From NCBI GenBank assembly GCA_946482005.1, contig CAMLPV010000008.1, forward strand, positions 55,806-119,805: a DNA stretch of 64,000 bases, in the 5' to 3' direction. The translations under genes were made by a program, and so were the position numbers. Shown here piece by piece: positions 8,178 to 19,012 of this stretch (position 1 is its first letter; each line of letters opens with the position of its first letter). The notes below the pieces were generated by a model. It worked only from the letters and a program-made list of their open reading frames with translations. It searched no databases and was not told where the DNA came from. Origin of the DNA: an uncultured Gilliamella sp. (lineage in GTDB: Bacteria > Pseudomonadota > Gammaproteobacteria > Enterobacterales > Orbaceae).

Positions 8178-9065
8178 TTAATATTGTGCTAAAAACCAAG
8201 TAATCGCAATTAAATCGGCTGTACCACCCGGACTTAGATTGCGTTTTATAAATTCTTCATCTAACTGATTTAACCGTTCAAGACCATTAGTATCAGTCAT
8301 TCCACCTTGTTCAATGAGTTTTCTCGCTTCCTGTTGAGCAAAAGTTAATCCGTCTAAGCCACCTCTAGATACTAAATTAGTATCTTGATTATAGGCAAGT
8401 AAATGTAGCATTGCTTGCAGTAAACATGTTTCTTCGTTATAGCCATTATGTTTCATTGCTCGATAAATAGGCAGTGAGATAGTGCGAACCGTTGCATAGC
8501 CTGATTCTGCTTCACCTCTGGCTCCGGGCAAATTGTGAAGTTTAAAAAGTTTTTCACCTATTGAACGGGTTGAATTATTTTGCTTAAGTTCATTGGTAAC
8601 GATTCCTTGGCAAATAGCAGAAACTTGATCACAAATATTTTGTGTATTAATTGTTAAGCCTAGTTGTTCTAATTTGCCGATTGCACCTAGCAGCAGTCCA
8701 AAAGCAAAAATACCGCCTTTGTGAGTATTGACTTGATTTGTCGCTTGGTACATTGCTTGCTCGCACTCAATACCAATCGGTCTAATGCCTGCTAAAAATT
8801 GTTGGTTATCTTGCAAAGCCGATGCTTTACCATATTGATAAAAACGTTCGAACCAGACACTGATTGCTTTGATACTTTGAACAAAAGTTTGGAAATCCAT
8901 ATCACGATGTGCACCGCTATTATTCATATCAACCAATCCAGGTTTCGGCGATAAACAGACCTCTTTTATTAATGCTTTTGTCGCTAATTGTGCGGGTATA
9001 CATTGATTATTATCACTGTTAAGTTCAAGTTCTAATAGTGCTATTTGCTGAGAATAATCACTCAT
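8178..9065 (-). CDS. citG: Triphosphoribosyl-dephospho-CoA synthase (CitG/MdcB family)
   Basis: Makes 2'-(5''-triphosphoribosyl)-3'-dephospho-CoA, precursor of the prosthetic group of citrate lyase or malonate decarboxylase acyl-carrier subunits. The family signature 'CLSPKPGLVDMNNSGAHRDM' is near residue 38, followed by 'THKGGIFAFGLLLG' and 'GARGEAESGY'; the end 'NLSPGGTADLIA' is also typical. About 295 residues. ATG at 9065 is preferred, although TTG at 9071 sits at better spacing from AGG. No citrate lyase or malonate decarboxylase genes are in the window, so it stands alone here. Confidence 0.88.
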   Translation of the reverse strand: MSDYSQQIALLELELNSDNNQCIPAQLATKALIKEVCLSPKPGLVDMNNSGAHRDMDFQTFVQSIKAISVWFERFYQYGKASALQDNQQFLAGIRPIGIECEQAMYQATNQVNTHKGGIFAFGLLLGAIGKLEQLGLTINTQNICDQVSAICQGIVTNELKQNNSTRSIGEKLFKLHNLPGARGEAESGYATVRTISLPIYRAMKHNGYNEETCLLQAMLHLLAYNQDTNLVSRGGLDGLTFAQQEARKLIEQGGMTDTNGLERLNQLDEEFIKRNLSPGGTADLIAITWFLAQY

Positions 9066-9128
9066 TATCAATTATTACCTATAGGCAATGATGTAAAATC
9101 ATTTGTTTGTGATGTAATGTTTGGATAT

Positions 9129-9157
9129 CGCCAACTCATTGAACAAAATGGTTGGCG
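9129..9157. other. Inverted repeat between ftsK and citG
   Basis: CGCCAAC (9129-9135) and GTTGGCG (9151-9157) enclose 15 nt and are followed on the plus strand by a T-rich run. No plus-strand gene ends here, and the minus-strand side lacks a T tract. It may weakly separate ftsK from citG. Confidence 0.35.
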
Positions 9158-9176
9158 TACTTTTTATTTATTAAAA

Positions 9177-12164
9177 TCAATAATTATTGTGGGATGGTGC
9201 TGCAAGTACTTCACGATTCCCATTATGGGCAGGAGGACTAATAATGCCTTCCGCTTCCATTTGTTCAACAATTCGGGCTGCTCTATTATAACCAATACGG
9301 AATTTTCGTTGTACGCTCGATATTGATGCTCTTTGTGTTTCAACGACAAAATCCACCACTTGGTCAAATAGTGGATCGAGTTCTTCCTGAAACATATCCG
9401 AACTACCATTTTCACCGTCATCGGTCGCTACGGTCACATTTTCAATATATTTTGGTGTACCGCGCGCTTTCCAATCTTGCACCACAGCGTGTACTTCTTC
9501 ATCACGGACAAATGCACCGTGAACACGAATTGGAATAGAACTATTCGGCGCTAAATAAAGCATATCACCCATACCAAGCAATGATTCCGCTCCCATCTGA
9601 TCTAAAATGGTGCGCGAATCAATTTTACTTGATACAGTAAAAGCAATACGGGTAGGAATGTTAGCTTTAATTAAACCCGTAATCACATCTACCGATGGTC
9701 GCTGGGTGGCTAATACCAAGTGGATACCTGCAGCTCTTGCTTTTTGTGCTAATCTAGCGATTAACTCTTCCACTTTTTTTCCAACCGCCATAATAAGATC
9801 AGCAAATTCATCGACCATAACGACAATGTAAGGCAGTTTTTCCAGCATTGGTCTGTCTAGATCCATACTGTCAGTGGGTTTCCAAAGTGGATCTGGGATT
9901 GGTTTACCCATATTTTCTGCTTCTTTAATTTTATCATTATAGCCTGCAATATTGCGTACACCAAACGCTGACATAAGGCGATAACGGCGTTCCATTTCAT
10001 TGACACACCAATTAAGTGCATTAGCTGCATCTTTCATATCAGTAACAACTTGGGTTAATAGATGTGGAATACCTTCATAAATGGATAACTCAAGCATTTT
10101 TGGATCTATCATGATAAATCTTACATCTTCAGGTTTTGATTTATATAAAATACTTAAGATCATCGCATTAACACCAACCGATTTACCTGACCCCGTAGTA
10201 CCTGCAACAAGTAGATGAGGCATTTTAGCTAAATCAGCAACCACAGATTGCCCAGAGATATCTTTACCAAGAACAACGGTAAGTGGTGATTGTGCATTTC
10301 TAAATTGAGGGCTATCAAGCACATCTCTAAAATAGACTGTTTGGCGATTTTTATTAGGTAACTCAATTCCCACATAAGGTTTACCCGGAATCACTTCCAC
10401 CACACGTACAGATGGCATGGATAATGAGCGAGCTAAATCGCGATCTAATGTTGAAATGCGTGCAGCTTTGATACCTGGTGCAAGTTCAATTTCAAAGCGA
10501 GTAATAACAGGTCCCGGTAAATAGTCAACGACTCTTGCTTTCACACGATAATCAGATAAACTTTTTTCTAAAAGATTGGCTGTTGCATTTAACGCTGAAT
10601 GATCAATTTCTATTCGCGTAGTAGGCGGTGCCGTCAGCAAATTTAACGATGGTAAAGGAGTTGTTGGTTTTGGCAAAGGTTTATCATTACGTCTTAATAA
10701 AGGATGAATTAAGCCATCTTCTTCGCTTTCTTCTTCAGTATTTTCATCGTTATCTTCATTAACCTGAACTTCACTTACCGGCTCTGCTTCAACAGCAAAA
10801 GTAGGAGATTGCGGTATTTCTTCAATCTGGTCAATCTCTTCTTCATTTAGATAGATATCATCAATAACAGGATTCGCTTTTTTTAGCGATTCAATATCGA
10901 CATCATAAGGTTGTTCTCTTTCAATGATTTTTTCTTTAAGTTCTTCATGCTCATTTTGATCATTAATTGTTGTTGAAAGATTAACTTTTGGTGGTGTTAT
11001 TTCACTGATAGGCTCAAACGGTGTTAACTCAACTTCTTGGGTTTGCTCTATTTTAGGCGCTTGATAGCCTGATGTGAATAAAGGTTTGCTCGGTGCATCA
11101 GAAATTGTATATTTATTTTCTTCCAAAGCTTGTACTTCTTCAGATTTATCTGATTGCATGTCAGATGATGTTTTTCGCTCATTCATATTTTTTATGATTA
11201 CTTCCATACGAGCTAAAATATCATTAGAGTCAGCCTCTTTTTTAGACTCATCACGAGTTACTTGATTGGTTGAATTGACTTGATCTGTCGTTGTTTTTTC
11301 AAGTTCTTGTAATAATTGTTCAGCCGTTTTGATGAGTTTCTCATCATCTTTAAGGTTGTTGGATTCGGCACGTTGTTCAGCTTTATCTGTATTGATATCA
11401 TGCTGTATTTTTTCTTCACTTGCTATGATTGATGTTGATTGAGCGGTATCTGTATTTACCGTCTCGTTATCAATAGGCATAGTTAATTTTGGTTCTTGTT
11501 CTTTGCCAACAACGGATGACGCTTTATCAGATTGTTGGTTGGTATTTATTATTTGGTTGGTTTTACGTGATAAAATTAACTTTGAGAATGGCGTAATGAG
11601 CCACATAACCAAAGCACCTAATTTTTCCATTAAGTAAAACCAAGATAATCCAGTTAATAAAGTGATGCAGGCAAGACTGGTAATTAATAATGCCAATGAA
11701 GTGGTTAGGGCATTCATTACCGGTAAAAGACTTTCAATTACAATTGCACCTAAATATCCTCCAGCATTGAATTGTTCTGCATCACGAATATTTAAAGCAA
11801 AGAAACCTGTGCTGCTGAAAATAAACGCTAAAATACCAATAATGCGAAATGACAAACTAAAGTAATTGATAGGAGCATTGGGGTTACGATAATAGTAGAC
11901 CACCATTTGTGAGCTAAAGAATATCGAGATAAAAGGGATACAAAAAGCAATAAAACCTAGGAATTGGAATAAAATATCTGAAACATAGGCGCCAATGATA
12001 CCACAATAATTACTGATTGGATTGTGCCATGCAGTACGAGACCATCCAGGATCAGATGGATTATAAGAATATAAGGATAAAAATAGACCAACAGATAATC
12101 CTATAATTGCCAGTAAAATGAATTGAGTGATTATCTGTTTTCTTGTTGTTTTTGACTTTTTCAA
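9177..12164 (-). CDS. ftsK: DNA translocase FtsK
   Basis: Septal ATPase that pumps DNA at the closing division site and activates XerCD recombination at dif. The 995-residue protein has four N-terminal membrane segments (residues about 15-185), an acidic low-complexity linker (about 205-490) rich in Glu, Ser and Thr, then the motor: '[16 protein letters not shown]' Walker A near residue 655, '[12 protein letters not shown]' Walker B, '[12 protein letters not shown]'. The C-terminal gamma winged helix is '[20 protein letters not shown]', which reads KOPS. The start is TTG at 12164, 7 nt after AGG, giving 'MKKSKTTRK'. The linker is shorter than in E. coli FtsK (1329 residues). Confidence 0.97.
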   Translation of the reverse strand: MKKSKTTRKQIITQFILLAIIGLSVGLFLSLYSYNPSDPGWSRTAWHNPISNYCGIIGAYVSDILFQFLGFIAFCIPFISIFFSSQMVVYYYRNPNAPINYFSLSFRIIGILAFIFSSTGFFALNIRDAEQFNAGGYLGAIVIESLLPVMNALTTSLALLITSLACITLLTGLSWFYLMEKLGALVMWLITPFSKLILSRKTNQIINTNQQSDKASSVVGKEQEPKLTMPIDNETVNTDTAQSTSIIASEEKIQHDINTDKAEQRAESNNLKDDEKLIKTAEQLLQELEKTTTDQVNSTNQVTRDESKKEADSNDILARMEVIIKNMNERKTSSDMQSDKSEEVQALEENKYTISDAPSKPLFTSGYQAPKIEQTQEVELTPFEPISEITPPKVNLSTTINDQNEHEELKEKIIEREQPYDVDIESLKKANPVIDDIYLNEEEIDQIEEIPQSPTFAVEAEPVSEVQVNEDNDENTEEESEEDGLIHPLLRRNDKPLPKPTTPLPSLNLLTAPPTTRIEIDHSALNATANLLEKSLSDYRVKARVVDYLPGPVITRFEIELAPGIKAARISTLDRDLARSLSMPSVRVVEVIPGKPYVGIELPNKNRQTVYFRDVLDSPQFRNAQSPLTVVLGKDISGQSVVADLAKMPHLLVAGTTGSGKSVGVNAMILSILYKSKPEDVRFIMIDPKMLELSIYEGIPHLLTQVVTDMKDAANALNWCVNEMERRYRLMSAFGVRNIAGYNDKIKEAENMGKPIPDPLWKPTDSMDLDRPMLEKLPYIVVMVDEFADLIMAVGKKVEELIARLAQKARAAGIHLVLATQRPSVDVITGLIKANIPTRIAFTVSSKIDSRTILDQMGAESLLGMGDMLYLAPNSSIPIRVHGAFVRDEEVHAVVQDWKARGTPKYIENVTVATDDGENGSSDMFQEELDPLFDQVVDFVVETQRASISSVQRKFRIGYNRAARIVEQMEAEGIISPPAHNGNREVLAAPSHNNY

Positions 12165-12270
12165 GTACGTACCTAAACAATTGCAACAGTTAAAATTGTT
12201 AGCATTTTATCATAAATTGCACCCTCTCACAGAGTGAATAAACCCTAAAGCATCATTATTCTTGTTGGTA

Positions 12271-12792
12271 TTAATCAATCGGTGATAGGATTTTGCTAAA
12301 TTTTTGTCCGTTTTGTACATAATTTAGAGCATTTTGTTTATTAGCAGCAATTTCAGCTTCAGTGAGTTTGCGAATAATTTTGGCTGGTGACCCCATAATT
12401 AAACATCCTTCTTCATAAGGTAATGAATGTGTCACTAATGAATTGGCGCCAACTAAACAATTTTTAGCAATTCTCGCATTATTTAAGATAGTACTTCCCA
12501 TACCGATTAAAACATTATCCTCAATGTGACAACTATGAAGAATAACGTTATGACCAATCGTTACATTTTCACCCACAATACAGGGTATATCGGTTTCAAT
12601 ATGCACTGTACAATTATCTTGCACATTGCTATTTTTGCCTATATAGATTGGTGCAATATCACCGCGTAAGACAGCATTAAACCAAATCGATACTCCTTGC
12701 TCTAAAATCACATTACCAATAATATCAGCCGATTTGGCAATAAAACAATGTTCATGAATTTGTGGACATAAATCCCCTAATCGATAGATCAT
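12271..12792 (-). CDS. yrdA: Gamma-carbonic-anhydrase-like hexapeptide protein (YrdA family)
   Basis: A left-handed beta-helix protein of 173 residues with repeated hexapeptide turns such as 'ADIIGNVILEQGVSIWFNAV', 'VGENVTIGHNVILHSCHIED' and 'VLIGMGSTI'. Histidines of the gamma-carbonic anhydrase metal site are present in 'CTVHIET', 'TIGHNVILH' and 'HSCHIED'. It begins 'MIYRLGDLCPQIHEHCFIA' as in YrdA/PaaY relatives. Whether it is an active carbonic anhydrase is not known for most bacterial members. It lies 2 nt after the bcr-like gene on the same strand, so it is probably cotranscribed. Confidence 0.9.
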   Translation of the reverse strand: MIYRLGDLCPQIHEHCFIAKSADIIGNVILEQGVSIWFNAVLRGDIAPIYIGKNSNVQDNCTVHIETDIPCIVGENVTIGHNVILHSCHIEDNVLIGMGSTILNNARIAKNCLVGANSLVTHSLPYEEGCLIMGSPAKIIRKLTEAEIAANKQNALNYVQNGQKFSKILSPID

Positions 12793-12794
12793 CG

Positions 12795-14039
12795 TTATTT
12801 CCTTTTAATATTTCTGATTTTTAAAAATAAACCGACTGCCAAAAAATTACATAAAACCATGGAGCCTGTCATTAGCCATTCAGAACTATTGTCTGAAACT
12901 GTCGTTACTGTTGTAAGATTTGAGACTAGGAATGATAGTGATATACCAACGGCTCCCGCTACTGCGAATCGAATTGTGCCAGCAAGCGAAGAGGCCGTTC
13001 CTGCGATATGCGGGTAAAAATCTAAAATAATAGCCATACTATTTCCGCCTATGGTTGACATACAGCCAATATATCCAGCAATGCAGATAACTAAATAGAT
13101 GAAACCTAAATTAAATAATGTCACGATCATAAGTCCAATTGCCATGACAAATTGGATAAAAAGACCTAACTGCATCATTTTAAATGAGCCTACATGTTTA
13201 ACCAAACGACTATTTAGGGTATTCATAAACACCATAACAACAATATTAAGTGCAAAGTAATAACCAAAATGTGTGGATGCAACACCATGCAGGTTCATGT
13301 AAACAAAAGGTCCCAAACTTAAAAATGAGAATAAACCTGCACCGGCAAAGGCGCCTATCATCATATACGCCAATACTTGTCCATGACGGAACAACGTAAT
13401 GAAATTACTCAAAATACGGGTAAAACTAAAATTAGATCGTTTTGCCTTTGATAATGTTTCTGGAATAAAGATGATAACTAAAGCTAGCCCTATTAGTGCC
13501 GTCAGACTGATAGTGTAAAAATTAGCCTGCCAATTAAACCAATATAGAATAAATCCACCAATGATCGGTGCAAGGAGTGGAGCAACATTGGATATTAGCA
13601 TGACAAATGACATCATTTTAGAAAATTCATCGCGATCACGATAAATATCTTTCATTAATGCATTAATTACTATTGATGTTGCAGCGGCAGCAATACCGTG
13701 AAAAAAGCGAGCGGTAATTAATTGATTAATATTCGATGCAATACCACAAATTAATGCGGCAACTATAAAAATAATTAGACCCGCAATTAAAACGTAACGC
13801 CGTCCGTAGCTATCAGTAATAGGGCCAAATAAAAGTTGTCCAAAAGAAAATCCTAATAAATAACAGCTAATAGTAAGTTGTACTGTTGCATCGGCTACAT
13901 TAAAATCTTGCGCAATGGTTGGCATGCTGGGTAGATACATATCTATGGATAACGGCATTAACATAGATAATAATCCAAGAATTAAAATCAGTTTTTTTTT
14001 GGAAATATTGATTCCTAACTGTAAATGTTGATCTTGCAC
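12795..14039 (-). CDS. bcr: Bcr/CflA family drug-resistance MFS transporter
   Basis: Twelve-helix inner-membrane drug:proton antiporter of 414 residues. The helix 1 signature 'LGLLSMLMPLSIDMYLPSMP' is diagnostic of the Bcr/CflA group, and 'GPITDSYGRRYVLI' is the MFS loop 2-3 motif. 'ARFFHGIAAAATSIVINALM' also matches E. coli Bcr closely. Start is GTG at 14039 (upstream AGG is very close, so initiation is not certain). The rsuA-bcr adjacency, both on one strand, is the same as in E. coli. Substrates such as bicyclomycin or sulfonamides are known for the family, not shown here. Confidence 0.9.
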   Translation of the reverse strand: MQDQHLQLGINISKKKLILILGLLSMLMPLSIDMYLPSMPTIAQDFNVADATVQLTISCYLLGFSFGQLLFGPITDSYGRRYVLIAGLIIFIVAALICGIASNINQLITARFFHGIAAAATSIVINALMKDIYRDRDEFSKMMSFVMLISNVAPLLAPIIGGFILYWFNWQANFYTISLTALIGLALVIIFIPETLSKAKRSNFSFTRILSNFITLFRHGQVLAYMMIGAFAGAGLFSFLSLGPFVYMNLHGVASTHFGYYFALNIVVMVFMNTLNSRLVKHVGSFKMMQLGLFIQFVMAIGLMIVTLFNLGFIYLVICIAGYIGCMSTIGGNSMAIILDFYPHIAGTASSLAGTIRFAVAGAVGISLSFLVSNLTTVTTVSDNSSEWLMTGSMVLCNFLAVGLFLKIRNIKRK

Positions 14040-14184
14040 CTATTAAGTCCTGTACCTGTTTTAACCTGTAAGTTAATTAAAATGTTATTTAAAAAACGAT
14101 AACGTTACATGCAATTTTGTAAGAGATTTTGAAATATTAATTATCCGTTTAATACAGTAAAAATAGTTAAAGTTGTTAAATATC

Positions 14185-14880
14185 TTAATTCTGGTTAAAC
14201 GAATTGATTTCATCTTGGGTAAGGGGACGGTACTCACCTTCAGGAATATCGACCTTAATATTACCTATTTGTTTACGATGTAATGCAACCACATGATTAT
14301 CTACAGCTGCAAACATACGTTTAACTTGATGATATCGTCCTTCGCTAATGGTAAGCTCCGCATGGAAATCATCAATAATATTTAATTTAGCTGGTTTAGT
14401 TAGTGATTTCTCACTTTTTAATTGAATGCCATTGTTAAAAATTTCAATGAGATCTGCGGTTAATGGGCGTTCAACTGTCACCAAATAGATTTTTTCACAA
14501 TGATGTTTAGGAGAAGTAATGCGATGTGACCACTTACCATCATCAGTCAATAATACCAATCCGGTTGTATCAAGATCCAATCGACCCGCGGCATGAAGTT
14601 TTTCAGGCATAGGTTCATCAATAAAATAAAGAATTGTTGGATGATCAGGATCATCAGTTGAACACACATAACCTTGAGGCTTATTTAGCATAAAATAGCG
14701 GTTATTGGTCACAGGTGTAATCTCATAACCATCATATTCAACTATCTGTTCGGGTGACAATTGATAAGCACCTGATTTAATAATTTCACCGTCGACCGTG
14801 ACTTTTTTCGCTTTTAATTCTTTATTAACAATTGTTCGACTGATGCCGAGATGATGAGCAAGAAACTTATCTAATCGCAT
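14185..14880 (-). CDS. rsuA: 16S rRNA pseudouridine(516) synthase RsuA
   Basis: Isomerises U516 of 16S rRNA to pseudouridine during small-subunit assembly. The 231-residue protein has an N-terminal S4 RNA-binding domain ('[20 protein letters not shown]') and the RsuA/RluB catalytic core with '[19 protein letters not shown]', where the first Asp after GRL is the catalytic aspartate. '[16 protein letters not shown]' is the N-terminal synthase motif. Length matches E. coli RsuA (231). It lies upstream of rsmJ by 20 nt in genome order but both are read leftward, rsmJ from its own upstream gene prlC. Confidence 0.95.
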   Translation of the reverse strand: MRLDKFLAHHLGISRTIVNKELKAKKVTVDGEIIKSGAYQLSPEQIVEYDGYEITPVTNNRYFMLNKPQGYVCSTDDPDHPTILYFIDEPMPEKLHAAGRLDLDTTGLVLLTDDGKWSHRITSPKHHCEKIYLVTVERPLTADLIEIFNNGIQLKSEKSLTKPAKLNIIDDFHAELTISEGRYHQVKRMFAAVDNHVVALHRKQIGNIKVDIPEGEYRPLTQDEINSFNQN

Positions 14881-14900
14881 AAATTATGAATATTCCTGTA

Positions 14901-15632
14901 TTACTTTAAAGGGGTATAAATATCAAAACGGTGATTTTTCGTTTTAATTTCTGCTGTTGGTTTTTGGTTAGCTAAAAAAGGTGCGTAACTAGGACGTTTA
15001 ACCACCACTCTTTTGTTGGCTAACTGTCTTGCTGGCTCAAGTAAACTGTCTGAATCATCATCGCTGCCCACTAATTGTTGAAATATTCGCATCTCTTTTT
15101 TGACTAGTGCACTTTTGGTTCGATGAGGAAACATAGGATCAAGATAGACCACATCTGGTTTTTGAGTGTAAGTGCATAACCCATCAATACTTGAGTGATA
15201 AATCAGACGTAGATGTTGCTGTAACCAAGCACCCATATTTTCATCTAAATAAGCACGCTGTAGACCATCTTCTAACAGTGCAGCAACAACAGGATGACGT
15301 TCAAACATAGTAACATGACAACCAATAGCAGCAAGTACAAATGCGTCGCGACCCAGTCCAGCTGTGGCATCTACAACCGTTGGTAAATACTCACCTTTGA
15401 CGCCAACTGCTTTGGCAATAGCTTCACCTCGTCCTCCGCCAAATTGACGACGATGTGCCATAGCGCCAGATACAAAATTGACGCATATTGAGCCTAATTT
15501 GGGTTCGTCGTTTTTTTGTAATTCGAGTTGATTGTTTTGATTTACAAGAGTGAACGGCAGATCGGTATGCGTGGCCAACCACTGCTCAGCAAATAACTTT
15601 AGCTGAGCAGTATCTGTATTACTTAATTCCAT
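14901..15632 (-). CDS. rsmJ: 16S rRNA (guanine1516-N2) methyltransferase RsmJ
   Basis: SAM-dependent methyltransferase that modifies G1516 of 16S rRNA. Diagnostic blocks are '[20 protein letters not shown]', '[16 protein letters not shown]' (SAM site), '[20 protein letters not shown]' and '[14 protein letters not shown]'. I start at ATG 15632, giving 243 residues beginning '[12 protein letters not shown]', close to the family length of about 250; the longer ORF start at 15671 reads through the prlC C-terminus. This start overlaps the prlC stop by 14 nt, so translation is probably coupled. The order prlC-rsmJ is the same as in E. coli. Confidence 0.93.
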   Translation of the reverse strand: MELSNTDTAQLKLFAEQWLATHTDLPFTLVNQNNQLELQKNDEPKLGSICVNFVSGAMAHRRQFGGGRGEAIAKAVGVKGEYLPTVVDATAGLGRDAFVLAAIGCHVTMFERHPVVAALLEDGLQRAYLDENMGAWLQQHLRLIYHSSIDGLCTYTQKPDVVYLDPMFPHRTKSALVKKEMRIFQQLVGSDDDSDSLLEPARQLANKRVVVKRPSYAPFLANQKPTAEIKTKNHRFDIYTPLK

Positions 15633-17646
15633 AGTGACGAAGCAATGCCTCAAGTTGTGGTTCACGACCACGGAAATTTTTAAATAGCGTCATTGGTTCA
15701 TCGCTGCCACCTTGTGACAAGATATTGTCAAGAAAAGCATTACCCGTGTTAGTATTGAAGATACCTTCTTCTTCAAAACGTGAAAATGCATCAGCCGACA
15801 ATACTTCTGCCCATAAATAACTATAGTAACCAGCAGCATAACCACCTGCAAAAATATGACTGAAAGCGTGTGGGAATCGACCCCATTCAACCGTTGGAAC
15901 CACAGCTACTTGTTGTCGGACTTTTTTAAGTGTTTCTAAAATATCCGGATCTTTTTGACTGTGTAACGTAAAGTCAAACAAGCCAAACTCTAATTGACGT
16001 AAAATAAATAATGCTGCTTGATAGTTTTTAGCATCCAACATTTTATCTAGCATCTCTTTTGGTAATGGCTCACCAGTTTGATAATGTCCAGATATAAACG
16101 AAAGTGCTTCAGGCTCCCAGCACCAGTTTTCTAAAAATTGGCTTGGTAATTCTACCGCATCCCAAGGTACACCATTAATACCTGCAACACCCGGTACTTC
16201 AATTTCAGTTAACATGTGGTGTAAACCATGTCCAAATTCATGAAATAGGGTAGTGACTTCGTTATGGGTAAATAACGCAGGTTTATCACCAATAGGTCGG
16301 TTAAAATTACACGTTAAATAAGCAACTGGATTTTGTGTATGACCATCCGCAAAGTGCATACGACCAATACAATCATCCATCCAAGCTCCACCACGTTTAT
16401 GTTCGCGAGCATATAAATCAAGATAGAAGCTACCTTTTAATTCACCATTAGCAGTATACAGATCGTAGAATTTAACTTCAGGGTCCCAAACATCAACACC
16501 TTTGCGCTCTTTCGCGGTAATGCCAAAGATTCGATGTACGACTTCAAATAAACCGCTAATTACACGTTGCTCTGGGAAATATGGTCGTAACTCTTCATCA
16601 TTGATGGTGTAAAGGTGCTGTTTTTGTTTTTCGCTGTAATAAGCGATGTCCCATGGTTGTATATCACTGGCACCGAAAAATTCGTAAGCGTAACGTTTAA
16701 GTTCAGCAAGTTCTTTTTCGCCTTGTGGTTTGGCTTTAGAAGCTAGGTCGGTAAGAAATTCCATTACTTGCGTGGTAGATTTTGCCATTTTGGTCGCAAG
16801 TGATTGATCTGCATAGGTCTTAAATCCTAATAATTGAGCAAGCTCATCGCGTAATGTCAAAATTTCTTGAATGATTTTAGTATTATCCCATTTGCCAGCA
16901 TTTGGACCTTGGTCAGATGCTCGGGTATTATAAGCTTGATAGAGTTCAAATCGTAGATCACGGTTATCACAATAGGTCATCACGGGAAGATAACTTGGGA
17001 TATCTAAAGTAAGTAACCAGCCTTCTTCACCTTTAGCTTTAGCCTGTTCTTGGGCTGCGACAAGGGCACTTTCAGGTAGACCCGATAAGGCTTTAACATC
17101 CGTAATTAATTTTGACCATCCCATAGTTGCATCTAATACATTATTGCTATAGGTTGATGATAATTCTGATAGTTTCGCAACAATTTCACCATAACGTTTT
17201 TGTTTTTCATCTGGCAGCCCAATGCCTGATAATTCAAAATCACGTAGGGCATTATTAATAACTTTTTTCTGAGCTTTGGTTAGTTTGGCGTATTGTTCAC
17301 TTTCTTTAAGTTGTTTATATGCCTGATATAAAGGTTTATGTTGACCAACCCAAGTGCTGAATTCAGAAAGAAGTGGTAAACATGCTTCATAAGCTTCGCG
17401 TAATTCAGGGCTATTTTTGACCGAGTTTAGATGACTAACAGGTGACCATGCACGACTAAATTTTTCATCCACTTCATCAATTGGTTGAATTAAATTTTCC
17501 CAAGTATATTGGCTGTTTTGTTTTAATACTGTTTCGATCGTATTTCGGCTGTTTTTTAATGTTTCTTGTATGGCTGGTAAAACATGTTCTGGCCTAATCT
17601 TCGAAAATAGGGGTAATGGTGCATTTGTTAATAATGGGTTAGTCAT
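15619..17646 (-). CDS. prlC: Oligopeptidase A (M3 metallopeptidase)
   Basis: Cytoplasmic zinc peptidase that degrades oligopeptides, including cleaved signal peptides. The zinc motif '[14 protein letters not shown]' (HExxH) is near residue 470 and a third ligand glutamate lies in '[16 protein letters not shown]'. The start '[20 protein letters not shown]' at 17646 matches the usual family N-terminus; the 7-residue extension in the ORF track is unlikely. About 675 residues, compared with 680 in E. coli. It is followed by overlapping rsmJ. Confidence 0.95.
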   Translation of the reverse strand: MTNPLLTNAPLPLFSKIRPEHVLPAIQETLKNSRNTIETVLKQNSQYTWENLIQPIDEVDEKFSRAWSPVSHLNSVKNSPELREAYEACLPLLSEFSTWVGQHKPLYQAYKQLKESEQYAKLTKAQKKVINNALRDFELSGIGLPDEKQKRYGEIVAKLSELSSTYSNNVLDATMGWSKLITDVKALSGLPESALVAAQEQAKAKGEEGWLLTLDIPSYLPVMTYCDNRDLRFELYQAYNTRASDQGPNAGKWDNTKIIQEILTLRDELAQLLGFKTYADQSLATKMAKSTTQVMEFLTDLASKAKPQGEKELAELKRYAYEFFGASDIQPWDIAYYSEKQKQHLYTINDEELRPYFPEQRVISGLFEVVHRIFGITAKERKGVDVWDPEVKFYDLYTANGELKGSFYLDLYAREHKRGGAWMDDCIGRMHFADGHTQNPVAYLTCNFNRPIGDKPALFTHNEVTTLFHEFGHGLHHMLTEIEVPGVAGINGVPWDAVELPSQFLENWCWEPEALSFISGHYQTGEPLPKEMLDKMLDAKNYQAALFILRQLEFGLFDFTLHSQKDPDILETLKKVRQQVAVVPTVEWGRFPHAFSHIFAGGYAAGYYSYLWAEVLSADAFSRFEEEGIFNTNTGNAFLDNILSQGGSDEPMTLFKNFRGREPQLEALLRHYGIK

Positions 17647-17725
17647 GTTGCGATACCTTATGTACATTGATATTTTCTATTAATAGAAAATAATATTGAG
17701 GCAAAAAATGTTTATTCAAGGGTTA

Positions 17726-17742
17726 ATAAGAATCATTCTTAT
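17726..17742. promoter_or_regulatory. 17-bp palindrome between ibaG and prlC
   Basis: ATAAGAAT-C-ATTCTTAT is a perfect 8+1+8 palindrome that overlaps the ibaG stop codon (17739-17741) and lies about 80 nt upstream of prlC. It resembles a degenerate Fur-box-type operator, but an ibaG terminator hairpin is also possible. Confidence 0.35.
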
Positions 17743-17996
17743 AATCCTATTAGTTTGCGCTCACGTTGCCATTCAGTGGGAGTATAAGTTTTTATGGATA
17801 GCGCATGGATACGATTATCATTAATAAATTCTGCTAAAGGGGCGTAAATAGCTTGTTGTTTTTTTACACGGCTAAGATCGGTAAATAATTCTCCGACAGC
17901 AATAACTTGAAAATGACTTCCATCATCAGTCATTACATGAATATCGTCAAGTTCAAGTGAATTTCTTAATTTATTTATAATTTCTTGTTTATCCAT
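17739..17996 (-). CDS. ibaG: BolA-like acid stress protein IbaG
   Basis: An 85-residue BolA-family protein; relatives bind [2Fe-2S] clusters together with monothiol glutaredoxin. The family core is visible as '[20 protein letters not shown]' and '[20 protein letters not shown]', with the conserved His in 'RIHALSIKT'. It is downstream of the mla genes, as in E. coli (mlaB-ibaG-murA), but here prlC follows instead of murA. A copy of a dispersed 45-nt repeat lies just upstream. Confidence 0.93.
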   Translation of the reverse strand: MDKQEIINKLRNSLELDDIHVMTDDGSHFQVIAVGELFTDLSRVKKQQAIYAPLAEFINDNRIHALSIKTYTPTEWQRERKLIGL

Positions 17997-18034
17997 TAGT
18001 TATACTCATCATTAATATAAATTATACGTTTTAA

Positions 18035-18080
18035 TTTTTGTAAAAAAGTTTCAGGTTATGGGGGTGTTTCAGTATAAAAA
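18035..18080 (+). repeat. Dispersed intergenic repeat, copy A
   Basis: Begins TTTTTGTAAAAAAGTTTCAGG and ends GTTTCAGTATAAAAA. It lies between ibaG and mlaB. It aligns without gaps to copies at 21341, 25881 and 37654 along TGTaAAAAAGTTTnAGGTtA-N7-GTTTnAGTA. Confidence 0.6.
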
Positions 18081-18089
18081 TCCAATATA

Positions 18090-18362
18090 TTAATCATCTA
18101 TGACATGTTGTAAATCATATAAAGTGATTAATGTTTGTAATTGTGGATTAATATTTTTTAGTTTTACACAATATTTAATACAAAAATAGACTAAAGTCGC
18201 GAGTCCTGAAGAATCAACTCGAGTGAGCTCACCTAAATTAATGTATTTAACACCATTTAATATAGAGCTTTGCGTTGTCCATAAATCATTTAAAGAGTGA
18301 ACATCAAGTTCACCCTGTAAGTACAATACATCTTGTTGTTTATCTGTTTTGATTCGCGACAT
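18090..18362 (-). CDS. mlaB: Phospholipid ABC transport STAS-domain protein MlaB
   Basis: Cytoplasmic STAS-domain subunit that binds MlaF and stabilises the MlaFEDB lipid transporter. The 90-residue protein has the STAS core 'VKYINLGELTRVDSSGLATL', with the conserved 'DSSG' loop and nearby 'TLVYFCIKYC'. Last of the five mla genes on this strand, 15 nt after mlaC. Confidence 0.88.
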   Translation of the reverse strand: MSRIKTDKQQDVLYLQGELDVHSLNDLWTTQSSILNGVKYINLGELTRVDSSGLATLVYFCIKYCVKLKNINPQLQTLITLYDLQHVIDD

Positions 18363-18377
18363 TATAAAATAGCCTTT

Positions 18378-19010
18378 TTATTTAGCGTTAGGATCAATAT
18401 TGCGATTTGATAGATCATTTAATTGTTTGGTTAATTCATCAATACCTTTTTGGCGCAGAACAGTTGCCCATTCGTTTTGTTTAGTGGTAACCATGCTTAC
18501 CCCTTCCGCAGTTAGGTCATAGGCTTTCCATTCACCTGTTACAGTATTTTTTCGCCATTGGAAATCGATACGAATAGGTTGTTGATTTTTGTCTGGCTGA
18601 TTTAATAATATGCGGATTGAAACAAGTGATTTATCACCTAAATCTTTTGATTTTTCAACTTGATAAGTTTGTCCGTTGTACATTGAAAGTGCTTGAGCAA
18701 ATGCTTGTACTAAATAGTTTTCAAATGCCTTGAAATAAGCTGTACGCTGTGCATCAGTCGCTGATTTATATGCATTACCTAAGATTAATGCTCCTGCATA
18801 TTTAACTTGTACGTAAGGCAGTAAATCCGTTCTTACAATATCTTTAAGTTTGTTCGGATTGGATTTAAGAGTTGAAGACTCTGCTTTCATCGTGTTAAAA
18901 ATTTTGTCAGCTGCAACTTGCATATCTTGATATGGATCGTTTGCAAATGCTGTAGCACTTATCATTAAAGTAAGTACTAAAAAAAAGGTTTGTTTAAATT
19001 TGGTTAACAT
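18378..19010 (-). CDS. mlaC: Periplasmic phospholipid-binding protein MlaC
   Basis: Periplasmic shuttle that carries phospholipid between the MlaA-porin complex in the outer membrane and MlaFEDB in the inner membrane. The 210-residue protein starts with a Sec signal peptide, 'KFKQTFFLVLTLMISATAFA' followed by mature 'NDPYQDM'. The Tol/MlaC fold signature includes 'LLPYVQVKYAGALILGNAYK', 'FKAFENYLVQAFAQALSMY' and 'AEGVSMVTTKQNEW'. It is 2 nt after mlaD. Length is normal for the family (E. coli 211). Confidence 0.95.
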   Translation of the reverse strand: MLTKFKQTFFLVLTLMISATAFANDPYQDMQVAADKIFNTMKAESSTLKSNPNKLKDIVRTDLLPYVQVKYAGALILGNAYKSATDAQRTAYFKAFENYLVQAFAQALSMYNGQTYQVEKSKDLGDKSLVSIRILLNQPDKNQQPIRIDFQWRKNTVTGEWKAYDLTAEGVSMVTTKQNEWATVLRQKGIDELTKQLNDLSNRNIDPNAK

Positions 19011-19012
19011 AG

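Noticed and set aside
9164-9421. 85-residue ORF at the end of ftsK
   Set aside because: Out-of-frame shadow of the FtsK gamma domain on the same strand.
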